NCBI GenBank assembly: GCA_004026145.2
Contig: CP034975.1
Span: forward strand, 24,124,361-24,188,360
Origin: Takifugu bimaculatus
Lineage: Eukaryota > Chordata > Actinopteri > Tetraodontiformes > Tetraodontidae
Length of the DNA stretch: 64,000 bases
Reading direction: 5' to 3'
The notes beneath the pieces are model-generated. The model ran no database searches, was not told the origin of the DNA, and worked only from the letters and a program-made list of their open reading frames with translations. This document shows, piece by piece, positions 1 through 12,786 of this stretch. Each line of letters begins with the position of its first letter. The stretch's first letter is position 1. Made by a program: the position numbers and the translations under genes.

Positions 1-3000
1 TGTACGCTCATGCTGCATTTAAAGGACTGCACCCCAACTTATATCATAATTCACAGTGGAGACAAAGTATGAGACACACACTGCAAATATCCTCTCGCTG
101 GCTTTTATGCCAAATTACCCCACTTAATATTACAAGCAGCATACAGGAATCTCCCCCTGACTAGGCTGCATCATTTACATGCTGAGTGAGGTCATCACTT
201 ACCATAAGCACCATTAACAAATGTTCACGCACTAAAAGAAGCCCAGTTACAACTGATGATGGGTGATGCTTGCCACAGCTGAGCTGGCTTCATCTACCAG
301 TCCAGCAGCCAAGTGGAACATGTGCCCGATGAGGATAAAAGCCCCCCCAAACGAGTGAAAGAATAATCAAGTAACTCTTACGTGTGCGTGAGCGCGAGCA
401 GCAAAATCCTGTTTGAATGGAACGAACCACGCCTCAGGCTATCCCATGACATTAAAACAAGTCTTTGCTCTTTTAGAAAGACCGGAAAAGCGTTTTTTTT
501 TTTTATCAGCTGCTAAATTATTGAGGAATGCTTTCGTCACACCAGCAGGCCGAGTATTTACAGTACGATGAGGGTTGTTATGGTGTTAATGGGCCATCCC
601 ATTAGCCTTTGTGAAGGCCGGGGTGACACCTGCATCAACAAAAACACTCGCACATGTACACACCCACAGACGCAAAGGTTGTCACACTATTGATGTGGTG
701 TGTGCGCGAGTGTGTGTGTGTGTAGTGGGGGGGGGGGCTCGCCCCCATGGGAGTTTAGTTGTTTTTCAACAGTGGTCTGAACACATCAGAAAATGTGCTT
801 ACAGCAAGGCAGCAAATGCTGGCTCAACAATATTAGCGAGTGTGGCTGTCCTTCAGTGTCTCTGGAGACTTCAGATTAAGCACACAATCACTTCTATGGG
901 GCCCTGTGGCGACGCCTGTGTGACGGACGCAGCAGCTCTTGGTTCCCTTCAGGTCGCGTACACATGTATTTCTGGTCACTCCGTCCATGAGTCTTTTTTA
1001 TCATTAAGGTTAATGATGTGGGGGCTATAAAAAGAGAATTGTAACTGTGAACTGAACTGTAGAGTCAAGGGACACCTCTGGCATTTCACATGCACTGTGG
1101 CATCTCCCGTGTTTACCCTGTTCATCACGCCTCAGCTCCTCTATCAAATGTCGAGCTGTTACGTAAAACAACATAGTGGCGACAACAGGGCTCACCAGTA
1201 TGGGTTTCACTGACCAGGTCACCCACTATTTCAGTCTGAAAATGAATCGGAACCGAACCTGCAACTTAGGGACCAATTAAAGATGGAGCACATGACAGAG
1301 CGTTAGTTTCAAGTAAGTCAACAGTTCTGAAGTCTGGAGCTGATGGAATCATTAAATTCTGTGATGTAATAAGAGCTTTGCCTGTTGAGGTCAGGGGGAA
1401 GGGATCTGAGACGCTAGCGTAAGCTGGATGTTCAAGATGCCTGGCTGAATCTTCAGGGCAACAGATGCTGTGATAAGACAGACAAGTGAGAAATAACTGC
1501 AAACTGAAACTGAAAAATTCAACATTGTAGTCTTGAACAACTCGGTCGTCCACCTTTGAGTCGTATACTTTTTTACCTCTGTCATGTTATTGTGACTCTT
1601 TTTTTACTTTACTCTGAATTACATCCTGAATCATTTCCCCCTCTAAAGTAATTAAGACTTTTCTTTCTGTTCATCCACAATTTCGGTTCTGTTCCATTCT
1701 GAACTGCTTTGAAGTTTAATTAAAAGATGATTCCCATTGTAAAAATGGCCCCATGTGTGAAGGTCCGCAGGCCCTCTTTTCATTCATTTTGTCTCAGAGG
1801 CTATTTTTATATTGCAGCTGGGTTAAATACAGTAAAAAAGGTAAACATGTGCACGCTCGTGTGACAAGCATATCTGCATGTGGCACGGCCTGGGTCAGAG
1901 GTTATGGTCTTTTTGCTTTATCCACTCAGGAGAAAAGTCAGGGTCATTCTACCCCTGCGACACATTCCTGAGCTGTGCAGGAAACACGCTCTGCAAAACA
2001 TGACGTTTCATGTATATTACGTTATTCATAGTCTCAATATTATTTTGTCATAGTGAGCAGCAAAGTTCAAGATCACGTCCAAATTTAAATGCTTTTTTCA
2101 TTTCTCTCTTTTTTTTAAACCAAACACGGGAACAAGGGGAAAAAATTTGCTTTCATTGTTCACGTCTTACTGTGTTTGGCTTTTGCCAGCATAATGTGAT
2201 TGTTAATCATAAGTTGAGTCTCCGCTTAGCAGTGTTAGCAAAAAACAATAGATTAAAGCTTTTTAGAATGTGGAAAGCCGTAAACTCCTAAAATCCAGAG
2301 CAAAGGTGTGTTGATCCACACTGAATCTGTGCCACATACACAGACTCACATGGCCAAGCCTCCAAAATACTCTAATAACTGAACCTGAATCTGCTTTTAT
2401 ACCCACGATTGATGTTTTTCTCATATTTTATTTATGTGGTTATCTCATAAAGTTATGGAAGAATTATAAAATATACAGTCCCGACTCTCGCCACTAGATG
2501 GGATCCTGAAACCACTGCAAGCACCCGATTTGAAATAAACAGCTTTTAAACTAAGATGGATGAATGGATGAATTGTCTCTGGACATGTAACACAAGTTAA
2601 TTTGATTTGGGTTGTTCTTTAACCATATCTCTCATTTGGACCTATTATTTAACCGTTTGGCCTTTGGGTGTGCTGCAGCCATCTGGCCCGATAGCAGCCT
2701 GCGTGACCTCACACTTGCAGGTCAGAGGTCAAGGCCATGTGATGTATGTTTCTGAGATAGCTGGAAAAAGCGGGTCAGGACTGCTATTTGTCCATCTGGC
2801 GACAAGAGAGGAAACAGGGGATAGGATTCCGGTAACGGATGAAAGATGAGAGTGGAGATGAAAGGAGGGGTTATCTGCTGCTCCTATTGATCTGTCTGTG
2901 TTTTCACAGGGTGAACGGGTTTGCTGGCCACTGTCCCACCAGAAGTGCTGAGGTATTGGCTGCCTGGCACGGCGGAAGTGTTGGCAGAGTGAGTGCACTT

Positions 3001-3244
3001 ATCGGGGTCCAACACAGATTTGAGGTCAGTTTTGACAGACCGTTGTTGGAGTGACTGGCAGCAACAGAGGATTAAAAAACAAAACAAAAGAAAAGAAAAA
3101 AAATAACCCAAAAAACAGATTATGAGTCTCGTATAAGGGCATCACGTCAGGTACAAGTGTGCTGGTGCTGCCCTCTTGTGGACACGCTTGAGTACAGGGG
3201 AAAATCACATATTAAATGAAAATGGTTATTATTCTGCAAACCTC
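1..3244. other. Intergenic sequence downstream of col4a1; no gene recognised
   Basis: Only short uninformative open frames were seen, with no domain or splice-consistent exon set. It contains a short GT run and G-tract near 709-738 and a CTCF-like motif at 3168-3181. Confidence 0.5.
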
Positions 3245-4697
3245 TTTATTGCATGAATTACACAGCATGGGATCTGTAAAATGTCAAACTGTCAGTTTTC
3301 TGTTTGTTAATTAGTTAAGATATAATCCCACTGTAATGGTCCATTTCATGATAGCTGATGAGGCTAATGCACATCTCCTGGAGCAGTTCATCACAACACA
3401 GACATGAAAGAGTTTACTGTCAGCGTTGATTCACTGCTATTACCTCAACAGTACTTTGATCTTTGCATTTTCTCTGAAAGCCACGTATGAACTGGGGTTT
3501 TGGAAAAAAGGGTCTCTCAATTTAGACTGAATTTCTATCCAAATGCTGGATATTAAAGAATAAGCAAAAAGTCCCATCTTCCATACACACAGTTTAGCTC
3601 AGTCGGTGGATAACAATGCAATGTGGTTGTAAATGAACAGGGATGATAACAGTGCTTTGGTAGTGGTCAAAGTTCATGAGCACAAAAGCAAGTACAGGGT
3701 TTATATAGATATATACACGTGCATTTCTTTGGATGAGACGATCATAAAGCATTTGGTTCATGACACACGTGAGTCCTTCAACACAGCTCTTCATGGTCGG
3801 TGCAAGATGTGGGGAGGGTGGGGCTTTGTCTTTTATTTGCAGATGTGCAACTAAGCTTCAGACTGACACGAGATACATATTTAAAGACATCGTATTTGTT
3901 CATATGTACACACAGACAGGCCGATGGGCAGGCACATACACACATATTAGAAAGGACTATTTCAATGTGGATTTGCTTGTTAATAATGCTCTGATGGTCA
4001 AACACTGTTTTGGGAATCCTCGATACGCTACTCAAGTTCAACATATTTTCAAAAGTTTCATAAATAAAATGGTCTGAATAACACACAAAGTAATTCAATA
4101 ATAACCTGAGGAGAGTATGCTGAACTGCGTTAGACAGGAATGCATTATATTTACAAGAGAGTGAATGTTATATGCATATCTGCGTCAATGACGCCATGGT
4201 GATTTAGTAAATGTAGCCAGTGGTAAGTCCCATCATTTATATTAGTATGTTGATACAAGATAAAAGGTGTGAACATCTATGGGTATATGTGGCTATATCT
4301 TTGAATGTTGTGGTGCTAATAGAAGGGAAAGATAGGTAAATAGGTAGGAATAGCACCTGACTTACACACACAACCTTTTCAAAATGTACACCAGTTTACC
4401 AGTTTAGGGGCCTTGAACTCAGTGCAGCGGTAAACTGGGTGCAATTCTTCAGAGATACACTGTGAACATGTTGGTTAAGTGTTCTGCAATGAGCGAAAGG
4501 TCATTTGGTCTTCTGTGTTTCTGGTAAAGTGTTTGTAAAGTCCAACGTCTGGCTGTTTCTCCCAACCACATCTCTGCTCGTCTGCTCTCACACATGCAGG
4601 GAAATAGCACCATCCTTTAGATACAGGAAGTAAAGGCACGTCGACGATGGCAGCGCATGCGGGACCGGGCATAGCTGAAGACGGAGAACGCCGGGCT
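3245..4697 (-). other. col4a1: Probable col4a1 3' untranslated region
   Basis: Follows the stop codon and has no supported coding content. Minus-strand AATAAA signals lie at 3250-3245 and, nearer the stop, at 3837-3832; either could end the transcript. A UTR of about 1.4 kb would be usual for this gene, so the outer signal is preferred. The 3' end is inferred, not observed. Confidence 0.45.
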
Positions 4698-4779
4698 TTA
4701 TGTCCTCTTCATGCAAACCTGGCAGCGGCTTATGTGGGTTCGGAGGTCTCCCGCCTTTAGCGTTGTTGGGACAGGTTTC
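4698..4779 (-). CDS. col4a1: col4a1 exon 52: NC1 C terminus and stop
   Basis: 82 bases including TAA at 4700-4698. In the family frame it reads KPVPTTLKAGDLRTHISRC then QVCMKRT. The acceptor is TTATTTTTAG. The lysine in TLKAG is the partner lysine of the NC1 sulfilimine bond, and RCQVC supplies the last cysteines (family knowledge). The ending CMKRT matches alpha-5 more than the mammalian alpha-1 CMRRT. This frame connects to exon 51 only if the extra base there is discounted. Confidence 0.92.
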
Positions 4780-5866
4780 CTAAAAATAAGGAGATTCCGG
4801 ATAAGCACCTTCAGCAGCGGATGCAACATGAGAATATGGAGGAAAGATGATGATGATGCTCTTGGCAGCTGCTGCAAAAACAAGCTACGTCACGTTTCGC
4901 TTACGTAAACATGTCGCTGTCTTCGATGGTAGCGAGCCAGAAGCTGTAGGAGTTGGCATAGTAGTTGCAGGTTCCTCGGCCAGTGGCACTCGATGAATGG
5001 AGCACTGCGGAATTCCTCCAGGCAGGAACCAGGGGAGGCCAGAGCCTGTCCCGAGCCCTCGGCACCAGCGCTAGTGTGCTGCACAAACACAGGCAACGGA
5101 AGCAGCTCAGGAAATGCTTAAATTTTCATCCATAAACATCTAATATGTACAACATATAACATCTAATTTTGCATATTGGATGTTTGTGTAGCGTTCTACA
5201 GTAAAGTGTTTTGGTGCTTTCATGGATGGTGGGAAAATTAACATGTGTTTATTGTGTTGATTTTTATCTGTTCTTTCATTTGGGACAGTTTTGGAGACTG
5301 GAGGGTTGACAGTAGTCACCAGAGAAGATGCTCCACTATCCACTGTCAAAAGTTCATTGAAGAGAAATGGGATTAAAAATTAATCCAGATTCATGGCTCC
5401 TGATTTCAATCAGGCAGCAGTTAACTGTTAATAATGGTTCAATTAACCAGAATCACAAGACTTTCATTACTGTTTTTTTTAGACTGCAGGAGGGATTAAA
5501 ACCAGAGCAGGTATTTCTTTCATAAAGCTGCAGCAATAAAGGTTTGCAGATTTCCCAGGAACTCTGTCAGGAACGTGGCTAACGCCAAGAACTGAGGTGG
5601 TGATAAATAAATCAAATCTATCTAACTTACATGCCACTGGATGTAACACATCCACAGAGAAGGCTCTACATCCTCAGTGGTTCTCCACAATCATTGTCTA
5701 ATGTTGTGAGAAAGTCAGAGTTGTGTGTTTGTCATACAGATGAATCCTTACCATCACAAAGGAATAGCCAATCCAGAGAGAGTCCCAGCCGTAGGGGCAC
5801 GGTGGGATCATGATGGTCTGACTGTGAACTGCTATCACCATGGCTGGAGCTTCACACACAGCACAC

Positions 5867-5909
<43 letters not shown>

Positions 5910-8421
5910 GATATAATCACTCAATCATACTCGGACTCTTAGATTTTCCAAATCCCTTTACGGGACCAGATCTGTGCACTTCCTCCCATCAAACACATGA
6001 GCAGAAATGTTCAGGCACCTGCTGATGAAGGGCTTGATGCTGTGTCCAGTGATAGGTGCCATGCTCATGGGCATGGGCTCCGGGGAAGTGAGCCAATAGG
6101 AGTAGTCATTACGAGAAGCAAAGTTGCAGACGTTGTTGATATTGCAGAAGAGGAAGGGCATTGGGCTGAACTTCCTCAGGCAACTGCCTGCTGTACCTAA
6201 AGCAACCACCACAAACACGTGTAAACACCTTTGTACAAGAAAACAACCAAAATGATGACGAATGAAATTAAGCAAATGTAAAAATTGATGATTCAAATGT
6301 GTACTTCCCATGTGGCCCTAAGCCCATTCAGATTGTTTGATAACAGTGGTTTTATGGCCTATGAAGGCCTTTTATTACTTTATCAGGTGAAAAGAAAACA
6401 GTCCATCAAATCAGCAAAGTTGAGTAAAAGGAAAAGAGAAAAAGAAGAAAATGGAAGAGACATAGAACCACAGGTGAAAGTAAATGTCTTTTTTTAAGTT
6501 TCTTCTCATTTCACCTTATTTGTTTTCTCACCTAAATCTTGTCCATGAGAGCGTTCATTCCCCTGCACGTAGAGCAAGGAGTAGCCATCAAATATTAATG
6601 AGGTTCCCTCGGGACATTGGGGAACGTCCACTGTTTGACTATGACGGGTCACCAGGAACCCATGATCCATTGAGGAGGGCCCAGGTGGGCCCACTTGACC
6701 TGGAACACCATCAGGTCCCGTTGGACCTGGATATCCTCTGGGTCCTGAAGACAGAACATGAGAAAAAGAACGTGTCATAAGAGCAGAAACAGAACTGCAC
6801 ACACCTTCTCTCTGGGACGCTCACACTGACCCTGTGGACCAGGAAGGCCAGGCTCTCCTTTGGCTCCATGCTGACCATGAATTCCAGGGAACCCTTCTTC
6901 ACCTTTGGGCCCTGATATTCCCGTCACACCTGAAAAAACAAATATGTGAGTGCAGATGCAATCTGGGTCATAGCAAGAGTGCTTCTCAGTTCATTTAAAA
7001 CGAACGGTCACCTTGCTGTCCTTTTGGTCCAGGAAACCCAGCTGGTCCCTGGGGTCCAGGTAAGCCTGGATCTCCAGGAAATCCAATGTCTCCTTTTATA
7101 AAGGTATGCCGACCGGGGGGGCCGGGGGGGCCATCATTGCCTGAAACAGAGTCATTTTTAGTAAAGTGTTACAGGTTTACCAGGAACTGATTCTAAAAAA
7201 TGGCGAGGGTTGCCCCTCTCTCGTCACCCTTCTGTCCAGGGAATCCTCTATCACCATCTTCTCCTTTGAATCCGGCGTTTCCAGCAATACCCTCGGTACC
7301 TTGTAATTGTGTGTAAAAATAAATGATTAGATGAACCAAATGAAATATTTTTCCTCACACAATGAACTATAACACAGCCCAGCTTTTCTACACTCCATAA
7401 GCTCACCTGGGAAACCAGGGACACCCTGTTGTCCCTGTTCTCCCTTCTGTCCATCAATACCCGGGAGACCAGATGGTCCCTGGAACACACAAACAAACAC
7501 ACATAAGGTGATGTGGAGCTGGAAGCGTATAAATGTTTGATAAACCTCAATTTCTGAGCGTTTTGCTGTAGTATTGAAATTGTATTGACATTTATTAAAT
7601 TCACTTGCTCAGAACAGTGATGGAAATTTGGACACAGGAAACAACTTCATCACTTACAGGAAATCCAGGAACTCCAGTTTCACCCTTTTGCCCTAACTCT
7701 CCCTGGAAACCCGGGTTACCCTGCTCTCCTTTATCTCCTTTGAGGCCATCCCTGCCTTGCAAACCAGGGGGTCCTGGTAATCCTTGGGAGCCTGTTTGTG
7801 GTAAACACACATAGTGATGTATTGATGAAAGGTGCTTGAACTTCACAGCAGGTTGACAACAAGAACTGAGCGTACCTCTTTCTCCTGGTTGTCCCGTTTC
7901 TCCCCTATCTCCCTTTGGGCCTTCTAAAGAGACGCCAGGGAGTCCCCTTTCTCCTAAATCTCCCCGGGGACCTGGTGTACCTGGAAGTCCTTTGTCACCT
8001 TTAGTACCAGGTACACCAGGATGGCCTGGGGTACCAGGAAGGCCTGGACTACCCTTTTCACCTAAGATGAAAAGATTTTACAAACTCTAATAGATGATGT
8101 GATTCTTGGACGTTAGATACCCAGTTTGTGACGAATGGACGCTAACCTTTGGTGCCATCCACGCCTGGTTGCCCAGGGAAACCTCGACCAGGTACACCTG
8201 CAGACATTAGAAGGAGGTCTCAGATTTTGTTGTTCGTGATGTCGTGCAGCGAACGTTTCAGCCTCTGGTCCAACCAGCAGGAAATCACCGAAAAAAACCG
8301 AGCAACCCAGGCAAGTTTTCACAATAAAAGAATTTTCAAAATAAAACACCACAATCAACAAATACGATTTCGTGTTTGTGTGTGCTTTTATATTTGTCAG
8401 TATCTAAAGAGAGAGCAACAC

Positions 8422-8468
<47 letters not shown>

Positions 8469-11400
8469 AAGGCACAACAATCTGCACTGGCGAACAGGAA
8501 GAGAAATCAATTTGATTCAATAAAAATAAAGACCTGATAAATATTTAGTTAAGATTTTAGTATTTCACCTGTGTTTCTACAGACCACAGCTACAACTACA
8601 CAGTCCTGAAATGACTAAACAACAGAGGAGCGGACCACTTGTTGACCTGCACGGAGAAATAAGGGTCTGGTTTGAACGAGAGGGCTCCAGGTCACGTGTG
8701 AATTTCGTTGTGTGGCGCTTGGCGGCGCTCCGGCGTCCAGTGTGAACCCGGCGTAAGTCTGAGTGATGAGTGTATGCAGGTTAAGATGAAACAATATCCA
8801 AACCTGGATCTCCCCTCTCTCCTGAGGATCCTGGGATGCCATCAACTCCAGCCTCTCCCTTCTGTCCAGGAGAACCAGGAGGTCCCTGCAAGCCCGCTTC
8901 ACCTGAAAGACAAGTATGTATCAACTTAATCTGAACTCATGTGCACGCAGAAGGAAACCTTTTATCTACAGTGGAGGATCAACACAGTAAGGGACATTTA
9001 CACAGTTCTCCTGACTACACTTACCAGGCCGACCATCAACACCACGCTCTCCTGCAGGTCCCGGGAGCCCAGGTACTCCTTTTTCACCCGGTCTGCCTGG
9101 CTGACCTGCAACCAACACCAAAATAAGAATGGACATGTAAAACAAGCACGCTCAGGTACAAAAGTAGGATAAAAGAGAGAGAGGCAGAGTTCTGACCTGT
9201 ATATCCGATGCTTCCTTTGTCTCCCTTTATTCCTTCTAGTCCTGGTTTGCCAGGCATGCCCTCAAAGCCCCTCACACCCTTTTCTCCAGGCAATCCTGGG
9301 AAACCTGGCTGACCTTTATCACCCTACCAAAGTGGGGTAATACAGAGATGAGTGCATAAATAATAAATGATGGTTCTTAAAGCCATAATTAATAAATATG
9401 CATAATGAGATTTTAAAATGTTTTGTTTCCACTCAGACAGAACAGGTTTCTTTTCCAAATACATCCACTTTGAGGAGACCAGTTGAGTTAGAGATTACAT
9501 CGGTAACCTGTTTACCATTCCATAGAGGAACTACTGTTGAAGAGGCATTTGAGTTAGATGGTTACCCTTTGTCCTGGAGGTCCTGGAATCCCAATACCTG
9601 GCTCACCAGCTAGTCCCTTTTCTCCTTTTTCGCCATCTGTACCTCTAAATCCAGGATGGCCTGGTGTGCCAAAGTTGCCTTTAGTGCCCTTTGGACCCAT
9701 TGAGCCTGTACAAAGGGAGACCAATACCAGTAGTTTAACAGAGCTTTTTCCAACATGTAATGTTTTGCTAGTTGTGTGATCAGACCTGGTAATCCCATCT
9801 CTCCAAGACTGCCTTTCTGTCCAGGTGGTCCCATGCTGCCAGGCTCTCCAGGAAAACCAGAGTCTCCTTTCTCACCTGTGGACGTCAAGACACTTTTTGA
9901 GTGGAAGATTCTAAAACATGGCTGGTTTTCTTCCAACAAGACTTTTGGTCAATCACAGCAATTCCATTTCACATTGTAGAATGTTGCTCATTCAACCTGG
10001 TTGTCCTGGTAGACCAGGTTCTCCATCTGCGCCTCGCTGTCCAGGGTCTCCAGGCATTCCACGAGTGCCCTTCGGTCCAGTGAATCCAGGCTCACCTGAA
10101 ATAATATTGGAGCTTAATAAATATAGAACGTTAATGCTGTATGTACTTCTAAATAAAGCCCCATGGGACTGATGCCAGCACGATGTTTTATACCTAAAAC
10201 ACCAATATCTCCTTTCTCTCCTTTCATATGCTCCATGTCAACATCACTCATGTTTCCAGCAGGGCCCTGAAGACCTGGATCACCCCTTTCTCCTTTAATT
10301 CCAGACTCTCCAATATCACCTCTTGGACCAGTAACACCAGGATCACCTGAAGGAGATGGAAAATAGGAGAAACTGATATAGCAAAAAAACAACGTGAGTC
10401 TTGTACCCAAAATAAGATAATGAGCGGCACATAACAGCACACAATGAAATCCAGAAGTAACCCTGCACTCCTTTACCTCTCCGACCAGGCGATCCTGGTT
10501 GTCCGGGTAATCCAGGAAAGCCTGGTACTCCTGGTGTTCCAATTACTCCCATCTCACCTTTTGGACCTAGAAAACAGCGCGGCTCAAGGAATTAGAGACA
10601 ATTTACTCAACACACACAACAAGAATATGCATAACAGAAAATTGGACGTTCAGCAGCACATAACGCAGCAAGGACCCCCAATTTTCTCCAGCTGGTTGGA
10701 TTTTCAGCTCTTAGATTCACTAGTATTCACTTGATATGTTCAGCAATATCTGAACAAATTGGTCATTTCTCCTGCCACATGATGCATTTTAATGACACAT
10801 TGTTGAACATAAACAAGCATTAAAAATGTAAAAGGAACTCTGTTTAAGAACACAACATCACAAGTTTTCTTTAGTTCTTTCAGACTCACCTTGGGTTCCG
10901 ATCAGGCCATCTCTGCCTTGTAATCCCTCTACCCCTGGCAGTCCTTTTGTCCCTGGAACTCCTGGAAAGCCTGGTGCTCCTTTGTCACCCTTAGGCCCTG
11001 GCATGTCCAGGCCAGGAGGACCTGGGTAGCCCCTTTCTCCCTTCACACCTTCCCTACCTTTTTTTAAGGATATATACACGTATTTGTAAATTTTATTTAT
11101 GCACTCAGGTAAATCATAGTACCATTATCAGTTATATGGTCAAAACTATTTCCCTATAAATTTGTAGGAAAAATGTATTCTCACCAAATGGTCCTGGCTC
11201 TCCAGGTGGACCTTGTGGTCCAGGAAGTCCCGGTGTGCCTTTTCCTGGAGGACCTTGTAAACCGCTCAAACCAGGAGGTCCTGGTGGTCCCACCTCACCT
11301 AATGTAATGATCAAAACATGTTTTACATGTTCAGGAAATTACCTCAGACAGGTTCACCAAATATATGCTGTACCTTTCACCCCCTGAGGTCCTGGTGGTC

Positions 11401-12755
11401 CTGCATGACCATCTTGTCCAGGAATGCCAGGTAATCCAATGCTACCCTTCTCTCCTGGGAACCCAGTAAGTCCTGGGATGCCCTGAGAACCTTTTGGGCC
11501 AGGCAGACCCTGTCCTGGTTCACCCTGTTAAGGAGAGTATATGTCCAGTAATGTCTTCCAAAGTTTTATTTCTTAGCAGGGAAAAAAACAGGGAAAAACA
11601 ATAAAGGTGCATCACAAATAACCTTCGCTTTCAATACTTTATTGAACTATATAAAGGAAAGACACACTTTTTGTCCATATGGACCAGGTGCTCCTGGTAA
11701 TCCATCTATTCCTTGCTTTCCTGGTAGTCCTGGTAATCCTGCATCTCCTGGAATTCCACTGATTCCTGCATAAATAGGAAAAGTTGTTTCATTTTAATTT
11801 TGATGAATTCCATTTCATTCCATTTTATTACTAAAAAGTAAAGATTTGATCAAGTCAAAATGAAGTAATTTACCTTTAGGGCCAGTTAAGCCTGGAAGTC
11901 CAATTCCTGAGGGTCCAATTTCACCTTTTTGTCCAGGAAAACCTGGGATTCCTGCATCTCCTGGCAGACCCCTCTCACCTGTATCCATGGCAATGTGAGG
12001 AGAACTTATCAACAGGTCAGCTTATCATGTTTTGATTTATTTTGTCTGTCAGTTCTGCTATGTTCAAAAATTATTATTATACATTTAGTGTTGCTCACCT
12101 TGAACACCAGGTCTGCCTGGTTCTCCTTGTAGTCCAGGTACTCCTTGAGGTCCAGGGGAGCCTACACCTTGACCTGGCTCTCCTTTAGCACCTTTTGGAA
12201 GCAGTTTATGAGTTAGCATTGAACGAATGCACAGAGAGTGTTTAAGTGTGCACACAGTCTAATGACTGAGTATTGCCTACCAGGTGGTCCAGGGATTCCA
12301 GGACTACCTGACCTTCCCTGGCTACCCTTCTCTCCATGCTCGCCAGGGCGACCAAATCCTGGCAGACCAGGTGGGCCTCGCTCTCCTGGAGGGCCAATAG
12401 TGCCAGGATCCCCACTAGGCCCACGCTCACCCTTGATACCTTCTTTGGCCTAAGAACAAGACCAATCAAATGGAAGCTACATGATTTTAAAAGAAAGCTT
12501 CCAATTATTTAGCATCCCATTAGCGTGTTGTTGTTGTGTTGTGTTGTTGTGTGTTGTTTAGTGCATAATCATTTAGCTGTAACCGTTTCTGATTTGGACC
12601 TCATTAAACTCCTCTGGAGTTGTATTAGATTAAGAGCAAGGGTGGAGATGACGGCACAAGTTACAGCAAATACAATTCATACAGTGTCTCAGGAATCATG
12701 TGGCAAGAATATCTGAAGACACAAGCACTCTTATTATAACACACACACTGTATCT

Positions 12756-12786
<31 letters not shown>

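Noticed and set aside
3594..3640. TAGCTCAGTCGGTGGA resembling a tRNA A box, possible SINE head.
   Set aside because: No B box at proper distance, no tail and no second copy in the window.
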